From NCBI GenBank assembly GCA_021234535.1, contig CM037842.1, positions 22,445,106 through 22,509,105 on the forward strand: 64,000 nt of DNA. Direction: 5' to 3'. Shown piece after piece: positions 50,401 to 59,097 of the stretch (positions are counted from its first letter, which is position 1; each line of letters begins with the position of its first letter). Position numbers and translations under genes: made by a program. The stretch is from Stichopus chloronotus. Taxonomy: Eukaryota; Echinodermata; Holothuroidea; Aspidochirotida; Stichopodidae. Below the pieces are notes generated by a model. It worked only from the letters and a program-made list of their open reading frames with translations. It was not told the origin of the DNA and did not search any database.

Positions 50401-53400
50401 AGAGATACTGTAAGCTAGAAACAGAATAGACATAATGAGTGAACTGTGCAACTACAAACATAATGAGTACATCAATTAATAGGGAATCTTTTCTTTCACT
50501 CCACAGCTGCAGCTGTAATGCTTTGTAACAACAAAGCAAAAAAGACAGGAGTATACCATTGCTGTTGTACCCACAGCATTGGTAGAGACAGAGAATGGCT
50601 TTGATTGGCTCTCATACACTAATCAAAAAGTTGACATAATGCTTCACCTTGCTCAAACAACTTCCCCTCTTTATGAACACCTTACCATTTTATAGGTATA
50701 TGTTGTATCTTTGTGATCTGTTTCCTGGCTACACTTTTCAATGTGCGCAGTGAAAATTACACTAATATCTAATCTAGGCAGCACAGTATTTTCTTCCACA
50801 ATCAGAGATTGGGCATAGGGGTGATTGTCAAGTTTCAGCTAGATATCCTGAGTCCCCTCCCCTACCTCACACTGTTTCTACCACTGTCATCAACTTTGCT
50901 GCACCCTACTGCTTTTACAGATCTTGTTATTCCTTCATGTCAACATTAATGTATATTTGCATTGTGCAGGGTTCAGTGACTGACAGGCATCAACATGATA
51001 CACAGGTCTACCAACATGATTTATTTGACAGACAACGAACCACAACACATTGGTGTGTACAAGCATTTAGCTACATTGACCAATCATTTGCAGTCTTATG
51101 CAAGATTTGTCAAAGAATAAATTGATTTACAGTTTGCTTGTACTGTGATAGTTTGTGATGTTTTCACATTCACATTTTTTTTTTATCCCAATGAAGTTTT
51201 TTTTACCCCAAAAGCAAATCTTATTGGCCTTTGACATTTACCACACACAGATTCAAGCACTCAACGTGGTTCATTACTACAGCATACATGAGATCCTGCT
51301 AAAGGCCTTTCACAAGGTAAAATACCATACAATATGATACAAATATTGCACGTACAGCAATAGTTTTGCTTTCACACTACAGGCAACTTTTTCTTTATTC
51401 GTGATTTTGTTATTGTCCTGTTCATCATGTGATTTACAGAGGGCAACGATTGGTCACAAGAAAAACATTGCCACGATACGAGATAAAGGCTGAAATTTTT
51501 TCAACTCCATCTTATCGTGTCACGTGGTGTGGTATCGTAGCTCAATGTAGCTTGTAGCTGCAATAACAATGTGGCATGCAAAATGTCAAGGGGTCAACTT
51601 TTCCTACATTTTCAAGCAAGTCACTGTTCACCTTTATCACTTGAAATTTGCACATAACATTTCAGGCTTTATTTTAACACTGACCAAAGACTAATACACT
51701 CAAAGAAGTAGATCAGAAATTGGAGAGAAATGAGAGAAAACGAAATCTGTCTGCGCCAAGGAAACAGCTGCTCTGTGCCTTACATGGATGGTTGATCAAC
51801 CAGTTCTCCTTAACAGACATTCACATACGCTGCACAAGAAAACCACCATAAAGATGTAAGAGTAACGTAGAGACTCACACTTGAGCGACTGAACAGACCT
51901 TTGCATAAAACAAACTGAACATCAAAATGTATTTCTGGAATACAGTAGGTCTGGATGTGAATCACAGGATAGAACCCCCTCCTTGATAACTGCAAATAAT
52001 GTTTACTGCAGTACCCAGTGTGCAGCATGTCATAACTGCCTGGTCTACAACTGTGAAGCAAGCAATAAAACCAAAACAACTGAAGAAATGTCATAACAAC
52101 CATAACTGTAGGCCAGTTCTCAGGGTGCACAATGGATTCAATATCAAGAGTCCTTCAGCAGTGGTGTGCCTAGGATTGTTTGCAGGGGATCAAGTGGATG
52201 CTGGATGTGCATCCCACGGGCCCTGGGACATGAATGAGGAGGCTTCAAAGAGTGTGATGTACAGCTATGTGATACAGAAATTCAGCCTGCCTTTTGATAC
52301 TATTCTGGCACAAAATTGGTGCTGTTACGATTAAACGTTTAAATGAACGGTCATTTTAATCTTTCATGACATTCTATTTCCTCCTCTCATCCCGGCCCCC
52401 CACTTTCAAACAATCATAGCATGTTTGGGGGTCTATACAAGACCTCTTGACACTTACGCCAGCTCTACCAGCACCCAGGCAGTCTTTAACTCCATCTTTG
52501 TCAATATCCTCTTCGCAGTTGACGGCAAATATTTCTGCATTTGCATAGTGTCTCCAGATTTCATCCCCAGTTATCCCATCCAACGCCAATAGTCCACCAA
52601 AGCAGGGACGTTGGTTATCATAGTATAGCTGGCATAGCAGGTATTCATCACCAAATAAGCCATACGCCACTGAAAGTCAGATGTGAACACATGTTGTGAG
52701 GCATCTCCATAACTTCCAAAATGAGAAACTCATTTTATTACACACTGTTAAACTTTGTGCAGTATGTAGTTCTACACATTGAATATGAACTAGGGCTGTG
52801 ACTTTGCAATTAATGTACTAAGCGTTTAATCGCATCATTTTGCGATTAATCGGCGATTAATCGCATATGTAGACTACCCAAGCACACACAACTTGCCGCG
52901 TTCCATTGAGATTGTGGAGTGGTGCATTCACCGCACAATTTTTTTTTGCATAGCAGATAGTGTACATACTAATACTGTATATGTGCTTCCCCTGTACTGC
53001 AGAAAAAAAAAAACGCTGTGATTGCACCAGAATCCGTAGCATTGCGCAATCGTTCGCTCACTTCACAGCCGATAACGTTAACGTTTTAACTTTTATTTAA
53101 GTAACGAAAGATTCAATTATGAAGAGTTGTTCCATATAAATTTGCTTCAAATGAAGGTTTATACAGATATAGTTTGTGCTCTTAGTTGCATCAGTACCTA
53201 AATGAAGTTTATTAAGGTTTGGTTTTTCAAGCAGCGATCGTTCACGAAGTATAGGCTAGCCTAGGCGTACTGTAAACTTTACTGTATTGTCAATTTTTGT
53301 ATAGGCTATCGTATGCGTGAAGATTAGCCTAATGTTACATAACTTAACATTGCGATCATGCATCGTTACCACTTACGAGCATTTACAGAGGCACTGGCAT

Positions 53401-56400
53401 AGAACCATAAGTTTTGTAGAGCACTTACCGAAGCAAAGGCGGATATTTTGAAATATCATTGTTAGGCTACAGTACCTCATTGAATTAACTAGGGCATAGC
53501 TTGTTTTTTTATTTAGCCTATTCATTTTTTTAAAGAATTTAGATGAAAAGCACAAAAAGCGATTAATCGCATGTGACCTTTAACTAAACGTTTAGTTGGC
53601 TGGCGATTAATCGGCGATTAATCGCTAATCGCTCACAGCCCTACTACGAACACCATATCCTTTAATGTCCAGATTGTCTTACTGTAAGAGGCCTGCATGA
53701 TGTTGCAGTATAACAGCTCAAAAGCATTGTTCTCAATCAGTGACATTTGGAATCATGGTATAATTATATATATTTTCTTAGCTCCACACTATATTCCCTA
53801 TGCAATAAATACTGTATTCATCTTACTACACATGTTATCAACATAAACTGTGCAGTTCCAAGAAGGATAACAACCTACGTTACATCTTGTTCACATAGTA
53901 TGTGTTAACGCACAGTGCTGTACATGCAGTGCTATACATACACTTTGTAAAGTAAAATAAACATCAAAAAGGATGAAAGACTTTTCAAAATCAGGAAGGT
54001 GTTGATCGCACACCAACACTTGCTTCTACACTAATCACTCTAACAAATGCAATTTTTTGCACAGCAAGGTTATTAGTCAGAAGTTCTCAGAGACAATCAT
54101 TATACAAATAGCTGAATTTCTTGTACTAGCAAACTTTCCTGGATGTCGAACAGTATATCTGCTTAACAAATTCTTTGTGCCTTTGTCATTATAACCTTCA
54201 GCACTTGCCTGCTTATTCTTTCCAGAAATATTCAACAATAAAATACTTAAATTTTCATGATAATGAAATGTTGAAAGAGTGCACAAAACATAGACACTGT
54301 TGAGCACTTTTTTTTGGCAGATATGAAGGAATTAGATTTATAGGATCAGAAACATGTACAGAAGAAACCTCTACATGCTTATTTTTACATTTCTTTGTAT
54401 AGCTACAGGGCTGTAATGTTATCTGAATCATGGTCTAGAGATCTGGGACATGCATTTTATGCCAATGTGTGAGTGCCAATATATACTTCACTCAATTAAG
54501 CAAACGGGAAGTAAATGGACTTTGGGATTCCTTGCCAATATTCAACGAAAACAAAGGACAATACATGTATATAAATTCTGAAGTTCAACTTGCTGTCAAA
54601 TACAGTAACATGTCAGTAACAAGGTTACAAATTACAATTTCTACTCATCTCAAATCACCTTGACCTACATAAACCAGAAAGCCAAAAGGCTTTGTGATTC
54701 CTTGCTACATAGTTATATTACAACAAACATGAATTATTCACATGAAAAGTATAAGATCAACTGCAGTTATTTTTCTTGATACACCACAAGCCTTTAACCC
54801 AAAATGACCTTTATTTTGGTGACCTAAAATGACCATGACATTTGAAGTCCACCAGAAGCAATAGGGATCACCTACCCAGGCCATACAACCCACACATCAA
54901 GTACAGTATGAGTATGACATCAGTCAATATTATCTCTGAGCTCCAAGAAACACACAGTAATCAATGCTGCTTCTAGTCTTGCCTGTTGTTAGTTGAATCA
55001 AATAACTCAACCTTACCTCATCTGAACTCAGCTTGTCTGCCATATTTACCTCAAAATTCTTCATAAACGACCAGAATGTTCTTGGGTCGCCATCATATGG
55101 TGGAATTTCTGCCTTAGGTAATTCCAACGCTAATTTGAACTCAATTTCTTCCTTTAACTTTTTCAATGCTTCCTCCCTCTCCTCAGTATAATGCTTTTGG
55201 CATTCCAACATCCAACTTTCTGCTTGCTCAAATGCTTCATCAGACACCAGCCCAGCCAGATCAGCATGAACCTCCTCCATTGCCTCAAATTGGTGCTCTA
55301 CCTTTTGCAAATTTTCCTTTATCGACTCTACGATAATTTCTTCCTTGTAACAAGTAGCTTTTAACACACTCAAAGTCCTCGTAAGTTGACCCTAAGTTAT
55401 GATTCCTCCTCAATATTTTTGCTTCCTCCATCCTTTCCGACATTGTGAAATATGATTGAAAGCACTCCAATTTAATTGTTAAGAAACCTTGTTCTGCTAC
55501 GAGCTGTTCCTCTGGATATTGATATTATCCAAATAAATGACAGAATAGATGGTTTTTTATTTTCTTCCTTTTTTTATAAACCCATTAACATTCCAATGCA
55601 TGAATGCCACCTTGTCTATCTGACCCCATGACCCCCCATACCAAGACTATCTCTCTGGACAACTTATCATCGGAGGCCCCTCACACTAGAAGTTACTCAC
55701 TAAGTTACAAATGCAGTACTGTAGGGAGCAATCCCATTGAGTTAACTATGTGCGACAGAATCAAAAACTGAAATTGCACAATGCAGCCCCATATGCATTT
55801 GTACGGTAGTTTATAATAACCACAATAATGGTGTTTAGGCTATTATTATTGTTTTATAGTGAAAAATTATCTCTTCCTCTCTATTAATAAGCATTAAATT
55901 TCACAGGGTCGTGAACCTGTTACTAACAGACAACCTTATAAAGTTTAAAACAAATCTGACCCACGGATAAGGAACTATGGCAGTTTTAACATTTTTTATG
56001 TTTTACCCCATAACCTCATTAATATGCAGGATTTGGACACCAAAAACAATAGGGATCATCTACTCAATATGGGCAACCTACATGCCAAAAATGAAATTAC
56101 TCAGAGTTACCCTTCTTGAGATAGAGTGTTTGCGAGCAACCGTCACACACACTCACACACATACATACACACACGCACCCATACACACACACGACATCAG
56201 GACTGCATAGATTCCCCTGCCTACGGCAAGGAATCAAAAATGACAGTGATCATCGATTCATCAAGAGCTACCAATGTTAACAGTATGAAGAGCCAATAAT
56301 ATTCAGTAGATCTGAGGTATGTTCCTTCATAGGTTTTCATACTTTAACCTGTAGTGACCTAAAATGGCCTTTGACCTTGAAAAATGACAGAAATCACCTA

Positions 56401-59073
56401 CTTACCACAGACAACTGACAAGAAACATTCAGTTGTTGAGTGGCATTCATACTTTATCTTATGGTTAGCTTTAATGACCTTTAACCTCCAAGAAAAAATA
56501 ATAGGTATCGTATAATGACGATAGATGGCCTGCAAATCAAGTATGAAATTCTTTGACCTCCATAAAAAATAACAACAAAAATCTACCTGTTCTAACAGTT
56601 TGAAGTTCCAGCAACATTCAGTTGCAGGGATATCTTCCCAAATAAGTCTTCATTCTTTAACCTCTAGTGACTCTAAATGACATTTGACCTCCATGAAAAA
56701 CAATATATGGCTCATCTACTAACCCTGGACAACCTACACATCAAGTTTGAAGTTCTGGCAACTTCTGGTACTTTAGATACTGTATTTATACAAGGTTTTC
56801 AAACTATGACCTCTAGTGACCTAATGACTTGTAACCTTTGCCATCCATACAATGCAGGTAGGTAGAGCAGGTAGAGGTTACAACAACATTCATTTGCCAA
56901 GATATCTCCCACAACAGGTTTTCACACTTTAGGCTCTGGTGACCTCAAATGACTTTTCACCTCATTAAAAAACAAAGAGATCATCTACTCACTATGGACT
57001 GCCTACACACCCAACTTTGAAGGTCATGCACCTTTCCCTTACAAGCCAAGGTATCACATAGACAAACCTACATACACCATCATGACCATATATATTCCTT
57101 GCCAAAGGCACCACATTCAATCTCCTTTGTGCATTCTATGCTGTAGGGCTGAGATAATTGAACAATTAATCAGTTAACCGACCAACCCTCATTGGTTCAT
57201 CGTACATTTTTTCTGCTTACCATCAACCATTTTTGTTAGACTTATTACTCAGTGGCCTCAGTTCTAAGTGAGGTATGTTCTCAAAGAAGTCTAATTAAAT
57301 CTCCCACCAATACAAGCTTACCATGCTAACTATATGTAGGCCTGAGGATATGCTGTTCAGACATGAACAATTTTGCCCAGTCTTGGAAAACCGTGTTCAA
57401 TTTTCCAGCGAACATGAAAATTCACTGACTTCCCACTAGCATTTGTAAAGCCCTTTAGGTCTAACAAGCACGTGAAGCATGTGATATTTCTTTGACATAT
57501 TCCTACCTTGCAGTACATGCTGAAACACCTGCAGTGGTTACGACATTTGTACCAACCTTTTTTATCACTACTGAATGTAACCATTAACAAGCAGTAGAGA
57601 GTTGTAGGTAAGAAAAGTTACAAATTCAAGTCATCTTCCCCATATTTCACAAAGGTTTGATTGAGGCAATTTCTTAAATGTATTTAGTTTTATGTTTTCC
57701 AGAAAGGTGTGTGACTCCACCACTACATCTTTATGGCTGCAAACATAAAGAAGGTACAACGGTCAAGTACTCCTGCATGAACTCCTTTTGCTCCACTGTG
57801 TTAGTATGCTGTGCACATATGATAGCAGTCAGTCTAGTCTCAGATCATGCTGCACAGAAATCCATGTGGTGCTGCCTTCAGAAGAAAAAAAACACTAAAA
57901 CTGACAGGAGATGAAATTGTGCAGTAATGACCACTGCACCAATCATCTGCGGATAGGGGGGTGTTGTCAGAGGGTATGTAGAGCTGCTGATACTTTCAAG
58001 GAAAACAAAACTTGCATTGTTGTGGTGGATATACTCTGGACTTTGTGGTAAGGCACACACAGTGGAAACTCCTGCGGTATTTGCCTATGTGGTATCTTAA
58101 GCAATAACGATCAGCTTCTTTGCCATTAATGTATTTGCAACATTTTCATTTTCTCCCTCATTTATTTTTTCTTCTGAAGATTATCGGTTTCTTTTTTTCA
58201 AATCTGTGCAAACTTCCCTTCTTGAGAAATCATTCAATGTTTGTTGAGGTTTTTGTCTGTAACCCTTTTCCCTGGTATTGTCTTTCAGGTACAATAACAA
58301 TTAATGGGCCAAGAATTAGTGACCTTCTAATCTAAATGGAATGTGCATATGTACACATTACACATTAATGTTGATGCCAGCAATGGGCATTCATAGCATG
58401 CTTAGTCTGTACACAGAAGCTTCAAGAGTTCATTAAAAAGCAGCCATAAAACCCCACGGCAAGTAGTGTAAATTCTAAGAAAGCAGTGGGCATATACTGA
58501 TTTAACTGTACCAGGCATGCCTTACAGTACCTTTAACATACGGTATATGAATACTGAATTGGTAAACCCTTTAAAACTTTCAGTGTCCTTACTTGTACCA
58601 AATCCAATGATGACATCAAGAATTCCGTCTCTGTTAACGTCAACCATCCTCACTGCAGTTTCTGTTGTTAGGGTGGGGAAGTTTTTCATCCAAACTGGTT
58701 CAACATCAAACCCAGAGCAGGGTACAGCAACCACATCTGATGTTCTCCAGCCATTGTGGTACATCTCCTCTCCCTCCCTGTCTCCAGTCAGGGACATAAT
58801 AGCATCCTTAACAACCTTGACCAAAACAGAAACAAACAGAGCAACAGCGACCAGGGCCAACAACAGGTAGAGCAGTTTCAACAGACATCTCTTCCTCCGG
58901 TAATATATGGCCGTCTTGGGTAGAGGATGGCGCACCTGGATCTTGGCTTTTTTAGGCTTTCTGTTGGACATGAGCGGTTTGGTAGAGCTCTCGTGAATGC
59001 TGCCTTCTCCTTCATCTGACGAGTGCTGCTCGTCAAGGTATACATCATCATATGGTAACGGTCCCTTTGACAT
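23418..59073 (-). CDS. FAM234 (ITFG3)-like type II membrane protein with FG-GAP repeats
   Basis: Ten coding exons on the minus strand (coding part of the first at 59073-58593, tenth at 24500-24386) join with matching phases into 599 complete codons. A short terminal exon is uncertain. Residues 1-63 are charged and cytoplasmic, about 64-86 form the single transmembrane helix (LLKLLYLLLALVAVALFVSV), and the rest is extracellular. Asp-rich loops recur: DVNRDGILD (145-153), DIDKDGVKD (215-223), DVDGDNVPD (268-276), DLTNDGVVD (385-393) and NDDDVPD (434-440). These are the calcium-loop core of FG-GAP/integrin-alpha beta-propeller blades. N-glycosylation sequons include NGT (400) and NTT (416, 574). 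Length and topology match vertebrate FAM234A/B (552 and 622 residues). ITFG1 is less likely because it has a C-terminal membrane anchor. Function in this family is not established. Confidence 0.7.
24386..24500 (-). CDS. FAM234-like gene, exon (residues 562-599)
   Basis: Acceptor ...ttcttcttcag and donor GGCAG|gtacaa, 115 bases, phase 1 to 2. It encodes TTILAMKFLENHPIVKNEV and then ENALG. The phase-2 end means at least one more exon is needed. Confidence 0.8.
25230..25760. repeat. Degenerate tandem repeat, about 130-150 bp unit
   Basis: About four diverged units each contain AAGACTTnCnGnnAATAnAGTCTC, an ATAAATAnCAGTnnnATGAAA-type stretch and TTGTACATGnA/GAGTTT. Overlapping minus-strand ORFs here come from the repeat and have no gene context. 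It lies in an intron of the FAM234-like gene. Confidence 0.6.
26040..26506 (+). mobile_element. Hairpin-ended element, subfamily B (short)
   Basis: The left end AACCAGAAAGCCAAAAGC matches the left ends at 37881, 39986 and 54672. It is followed by GTTTTAATGAT. The right end has ATCATCAAAAC, its complement with one mismatch, and then A-rich sequence. The interior holds two TGACCT-related units and a CA-rich run at 26409-26458. No coding sequence. Confidence 0.65.
27430..28010 (+). mobile_element. TGACCT-rich element ending in a perfect palindrome
   Basis: Three units with cores at about 27540 (perfect DR1), 27670 and 27805 are followed by a CA-rich run (27930-27965) and a perfect 22-base palindrome at 27980-28001 (half-site GGTTACGATTA), then AAAAA. 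The right-end layout parallels 26460-26506 and 48930-48975. The left end is not defined. Confidence 0.55.
28020..29440. other. Intronic, nothing recognised
   Basis: Small ORFs on both strands lack motifs and splice context. No repeat boundary is visible. Confidence 0.4.
29492..29617 (-). CDS. FAM234-like gene, exon (residues 520-561)
   Basis: Acceptor ...ttcattttag and donor TCAA|gtaagc, 126 bases, phase 1 to 1. It encodes GIMGGSKSRVNFCKERFGTT and more. A shorter ORF runs past the donor into the intron and should not be taken as coding. Confidence 0.8.
30485..30668 (-). CDS. FAM234-like gene, exon (residues 459-519)
   Basis: Acceptor ...ctgcttcag and donor AGTG|gtaact, 184 bases, phase 0 to 1. 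A donor three bases upstream (A|gtggta, exon end 30488) would also keep the phase and remove one residue. It encodes VTILDGRNGRPLLDPPLKM and then AFIYWGLMCDGHEHD. Confidence 0.85.
31291..31770. repeat. 30-bp minisatellite, about 12 clean units plus degenerate tail
   Basis: Units of exactly 30 bases run from 31291 to about 31650 (unit contains GATAAAGCTACATTAGTTTA followed by a variable GTGAGACCT-type decamer), then decay to about 31770. Because 30 is a multiple of three, one frame reads a 10-residue repeat (DKATLVYLRP). It lies in an intron of the minus-strand gene and shows no start or splice context, so I regard it as non-coding. Confidence 0.9.
32232..32328 (-). CDS. FAM234-like gene, exon (residues 426-458)
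   Basis: Acceptor ...catcttctag and donor CAG|gtaaat, 97 bases, phase 2 to 0. It encodes GYFNDDDVPDFMIVFNYGPG and then PLYYYSQ. Confidence 0.85.
32823..33004 (-). CDS. FAM234-like gene, exon (residues 366-425)
   Basis: Acceptor ...tttactgtcag and donor ACAG|gtaaat, 182 bases, phase 0 to 2. It encodes PPVLVDLTNDGVVDIVSVPF and then LAIDGESFEVIWNTTVP, a full blade with two sequons (NGT and NTT). Confidence 0.85.
33285..33995. repeat. Degenerate intronic repeat, about 60-bp unit (CTTGGCTACCACAA)
   Basis: About five diverged units at 33285-33560 contain GAATACCTTGGCTACCACAA, AATCAATTGATAC and AATAAATATTA. Another unit occurs at 33955-33994, with its second part at 34621-34670 beyond the TTAA element. 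The repeat abuts the donor of the 34679 exon. Confidence 0.7.
33995..34620. mobile_element. TTAA-flanked MITE, 626 bp
   Basis: Left end TTAAAGTGACTG and right end CAATCACTTTAA are inverted with one mismatch. It splits a unit of the surrounding CTTGGCTACCAC repeat. The sequence at the join without the insert (AATATTAA|TGAATACC) equals an intact unit at 33530-33545, so the TTAA was the target. There is no significant ORF. Confidence 0.85.
34679..34795 (-). CDS. FAM234-like gene, exon (residues 327-365)
   Basis: Acceptor ...cttctgcag and donor AAG|gtggtg, 117 bases, phase 0 to 0. It encodes VVLFGTGGETHGGCLFAVSL. The FGTGGET segment matches what I recall as a conserved feature of invertebrate FAM234-like proteins. 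The donor is weak (gtggtg), but the next exon continues in frame. Confidence 0.8.
35272..35815. repeat. 29-bp minisatellite, about 19 copies
   Basis: The unit AGAAATACCGACTGTATC + CACAATATATC repeats with rare substitutions (cacagt for cacaat, tgtgtcc for tgtatcc). As 29 is not a multiple of three and the unit has no stop in any frame on the plus strand, it produces ORFs of 112-213 codons in three frames. These are artefacts. It is intronic to the FAM234-like gene. Confidence 0.95.
35816..36820. other. Intronic, nothing recognised
   Basis: No supported feature. There is a poly-A-rich run at about 36559-36580. Confidence 0.4.
36820..37660 (+). mobile_element. TGACCT-rich element with inverted terminal hairpin
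   Basis: Units at 36900 (perfect DR1 core TGACCTTTGACCT), 37000 and 37145 precede a GC-rich block (37284-37535), a CA-rich run and the terminal inverted pair TGATTCCTTG...CAAGGAATCA at 37618-37647. The right end resembles the elements at 39579 and 41594. The left end is not defined. Confidence 0.5.
37284..37535. other. GC-rich, CpG-bearing island inside a repeat element
   Basis: About 250 bases of much higher GC than the surroundings separate the TGACCT-rich units from the CA run and terminal hairpin of the same element. One reading (plus, 37354-37608) is open but has no recognisable domain. It may be captured or inserted sequence. Confidence 0.45.
37881..39579 (+). mobile_element. Hairpin-ended element, subfamily A, with tandem DR1 array
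   Basis: The left end holds a stem-loop (AAAGCCAAAAGGCTTT) followed by GTGATTCCTTGC. The right end holds GCCTACGGCAAGGAATC followed by AAAA. About nine tandem units of roughly 150 bp lie between, each with a TGACCT...TGACCTTTGACCT-type core, a CATCAGTCACAGTTACCCTTCTGGAG-type stretch and a TGTTTACAAGGTTTT stretch. A CA-rich run (39488-39535) precedes the right end. It lies in an intron of the FAM234-like gene. No ORF. Confidence 0.8.
39986..41594 (+). mobile_element. Hairpin-ended element, subfamily A, carrying a BEL/Pao gag fragment (copy 1)
   Basis: It has the same left end (AACCAGAAAGCC, then GTGATTCCTTG) and right end (GGCAAGGAATCAAAA) as 37881-39579. The interior differs: a minus-strand gag fragment (40340-40760), a segment with GACCCCATGACCCCC, and a further segment shared with 42960-43590 (ATTATTATTGTTTTA). 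It is close to a full-length match of 54672-56239. Confidence 0.8.
40340..40760 (-). pseudogene. BEL/Pao-type gag fragment, broken
   Basis: A coiled-coil, Glu-rich N-terminal part (KENLQKAERQFEAMEEV, then EAFEQAESWMLECQKHY) matches the gag N-terminus of BEL/Pao elements in character. An extra base near 40450 shifts the frame before the conserved GDPRTFWSF segment seen in the copy at 54930. A second frame change near 40700 separates an upstream MSERMEEAKIL piece. It is not functional. Confidence 0.6.
41595..42390. other. Intronic, nothing recognised
   Basis: AT-rich. It contains a poly-A run at 41705-41715. Small ORFs are unsupported. Confidence 0.4.
42391..43596 (+). mobile_element. Hairpin-ended element, subfamily C (covariant termini)
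   Basis: The left end reads AACAAGAGCCCAATGGGCCC, then GTGGTTTCTTGC. The right end reads GGTTCC...GCTAACGCAAGGAACC, then AATA. The layout equals subfamily A, but both the stem-loop (GAGCCC/GGGCCC instead of AAAGCC/GGCTTT) and the terminal pair have changed. The interior (43150-43460) is homologous to 41140-41480 and 55790-56120. CA run at 43533-43552. Confidence 0.75.
43597..46767. other. Intronic, nothing recognised
   Basis: The longest ORF (44712-45080 minus, 122 codons) has no recognisable domain and no codon or splice support. A poly-T run lies at 45310-45325. Confidence 0.4.
46768..46877 (-). CDS. FAM234-like gene, exon (residues 290-326)
   Basis: Acceptor ...tatctttcag and donor CAG|gttggt, 110 bases, phase 1 to 0. 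It encodes LVVFSGRTGSVLFWSEVPD, again the 'SG-x-TG-x-x-x-W' turn. No stop interrupts it and both joins keep the frame. Confidence 0.85.
47380..48975 (+). mobile_element. TGACCT-rich element interrupted by another element
   Basis: TGACCT-related units at 47460 and 48205-48505 (perfect DR1 core at about 48488) and 48720-48890 lie on both sides of the 47571-48165 insertion. The right end has a CA run and then GGTCACAACTATCATTGAAACC + AAAAACG, like the ends at 26506 and 28001. The left end is undefined. Confidence 0.5.
47571..48165. mobile_element. DNA element with GAGTCGATC terminal inverted repeats
   Basis: The left end contains AGTAGGAGTACGTTGAGTCGATC and the right end the inverse form GATCGACTCATAGTACCCCTA. 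GAGTCGATC also occurs again just inside the left end and inverted at about 47944. A 130-codon plus-strand ORF (47639-48031) fills the interior but has no recognised transposase motif. It interrupts a TGACCT-rich array. Confidence 0.6.
49769..49943 (-). CDS. FAM234-like gene, exon (residues 232-289)
   Basis: Acceptor ...gtaaaacag and donor AAAG|gtatag, 175 bases, phase 0 to 1. It encodes LVNGATGKQMW and then EDVDGDNVPDIINIHGGDP, a complete blade repeat. Confidence 0.85.
49990..52370. other. Intronic, nothing recognised
   Basis: Small ORFs such as 51999-52334 plus and 51810-52130 minus overlap and lack support. No clear repeat. Confidence 0.4.
52458..52669 (-). CDS. FAM234-like gene, exon (residues 161-231)
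   Basis: Acceptor ...gactttcag and donor GGC|gtaagt, 212 bases, phase 1 to 0. It encodes GLLALDGITGDEIWR, the 'DG-x-TG-x-x-x-W' turn typical of propeller blades, and then DIDKDGVKDCLGAG. Confidence 0.85.
52791..53643. mobile_element. hAT-like non-autonomous element, 853 bp
   Basis: It starts TAGGGCTGTGA and ends TCACAGCCCTA, a perfect 11-base inverted pair. Subterminal blocks of GCGATTAATCG occur twice near each end. Flanking octamers are ATATGAAC (left) and CTACGAAC (right), 6 of 8 identical, as expected for an old hAT 8-bp duplication. The TAGGGCTGTG + GATTAATCG signature is common in animal hAT elements. No transposase. Confidence 0.8.
53650..54660. other. Intronic, nothing recognised
   Basis: AT-rich with small unsupported ORFs. 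Confidence 0.4.
54672..56239 (+). mobile_element. Hairpin-ended element, subfamily A, carrying a BEL/Pao gag fragment (copy 2)
   Basis: The left end AACCAGAAAGCC...GTGATTCCTTGC and right end GGCAAGGAATCAAAA match the copies at 37881 and 39986. The interior is collinear with 39986-41594, including the gag fragment, the GACCCCATGACCCCCC stretch, the AT-rich segment and the CA run (56143-56192). Small indels separate the two copies. Confidence 0.8.
54930..55470 (-). pseudogene. BEL/Pao-type gag fragment
   Basis: A 147-codon reading holds a Glu-rich coiled-coil part and then PPYDGDPRTFWSFMKNF and SSDEVRLSYLIQLTTGK. The last two match the DUF1759-type region of BEL/Pao gag (F-DGDP-x-x-[FW]-x-x-F...K-[LF]-x-YL-x-x-L-x-G). 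A frameshift near 55385 separates the upstream MSERMEEAKILRRN piece. Neither protease nor polymerase follows, so this is a captured fragment within a non-LTR, hairpin-ended element. Confidence 0.7.
56250..57115 (+). repeat. Degenerate TGACCT-rich array
   Basis: About four diverged units (cores at 56355, 56475, 56670, 56815 and 56945) are followed by a CACACC-poor, shortened right end with ATATTCCTTGCC near 57090. It belongs to the same general family as the arrays at 10.9 and 38 kb but is more decayed. Confidence 0.6.
57116..58510. other. Intronic, mostly unassigned
   Basis: TAGGGCTGAGATAATTGAAC at 57142 followed by ATTAATCAGTTAACCGACC resembles a hAT-type terminus, but no matching right end was seen. 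Small ORFs are unsupported. Confidence 0.35.
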
Positions 59074-59097
59074 GTTGAACCAACCACTGATCAGTCA
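58593..59097 (-). CDS. FAM234-like gene, exon with start codon and TM helix
   Basis: Translation starts at the ATG at 59073-59071. The exon seems to begin at 59097 after a strong acceptor (cctctacctcag), giving 24 bases of 5' UTR and implying a separate non-coding first exon upstream. Coding length is 481 bases, phase 0 to 1, donor A|gtaagg. It encodes residues 1-160: a Ser/Glu-rich and Lys-rich tail (EGEGSIHESS, NRKPKKAKIQ), the membrane helix and the first Asp-rich loop. Confidence 0.85.
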
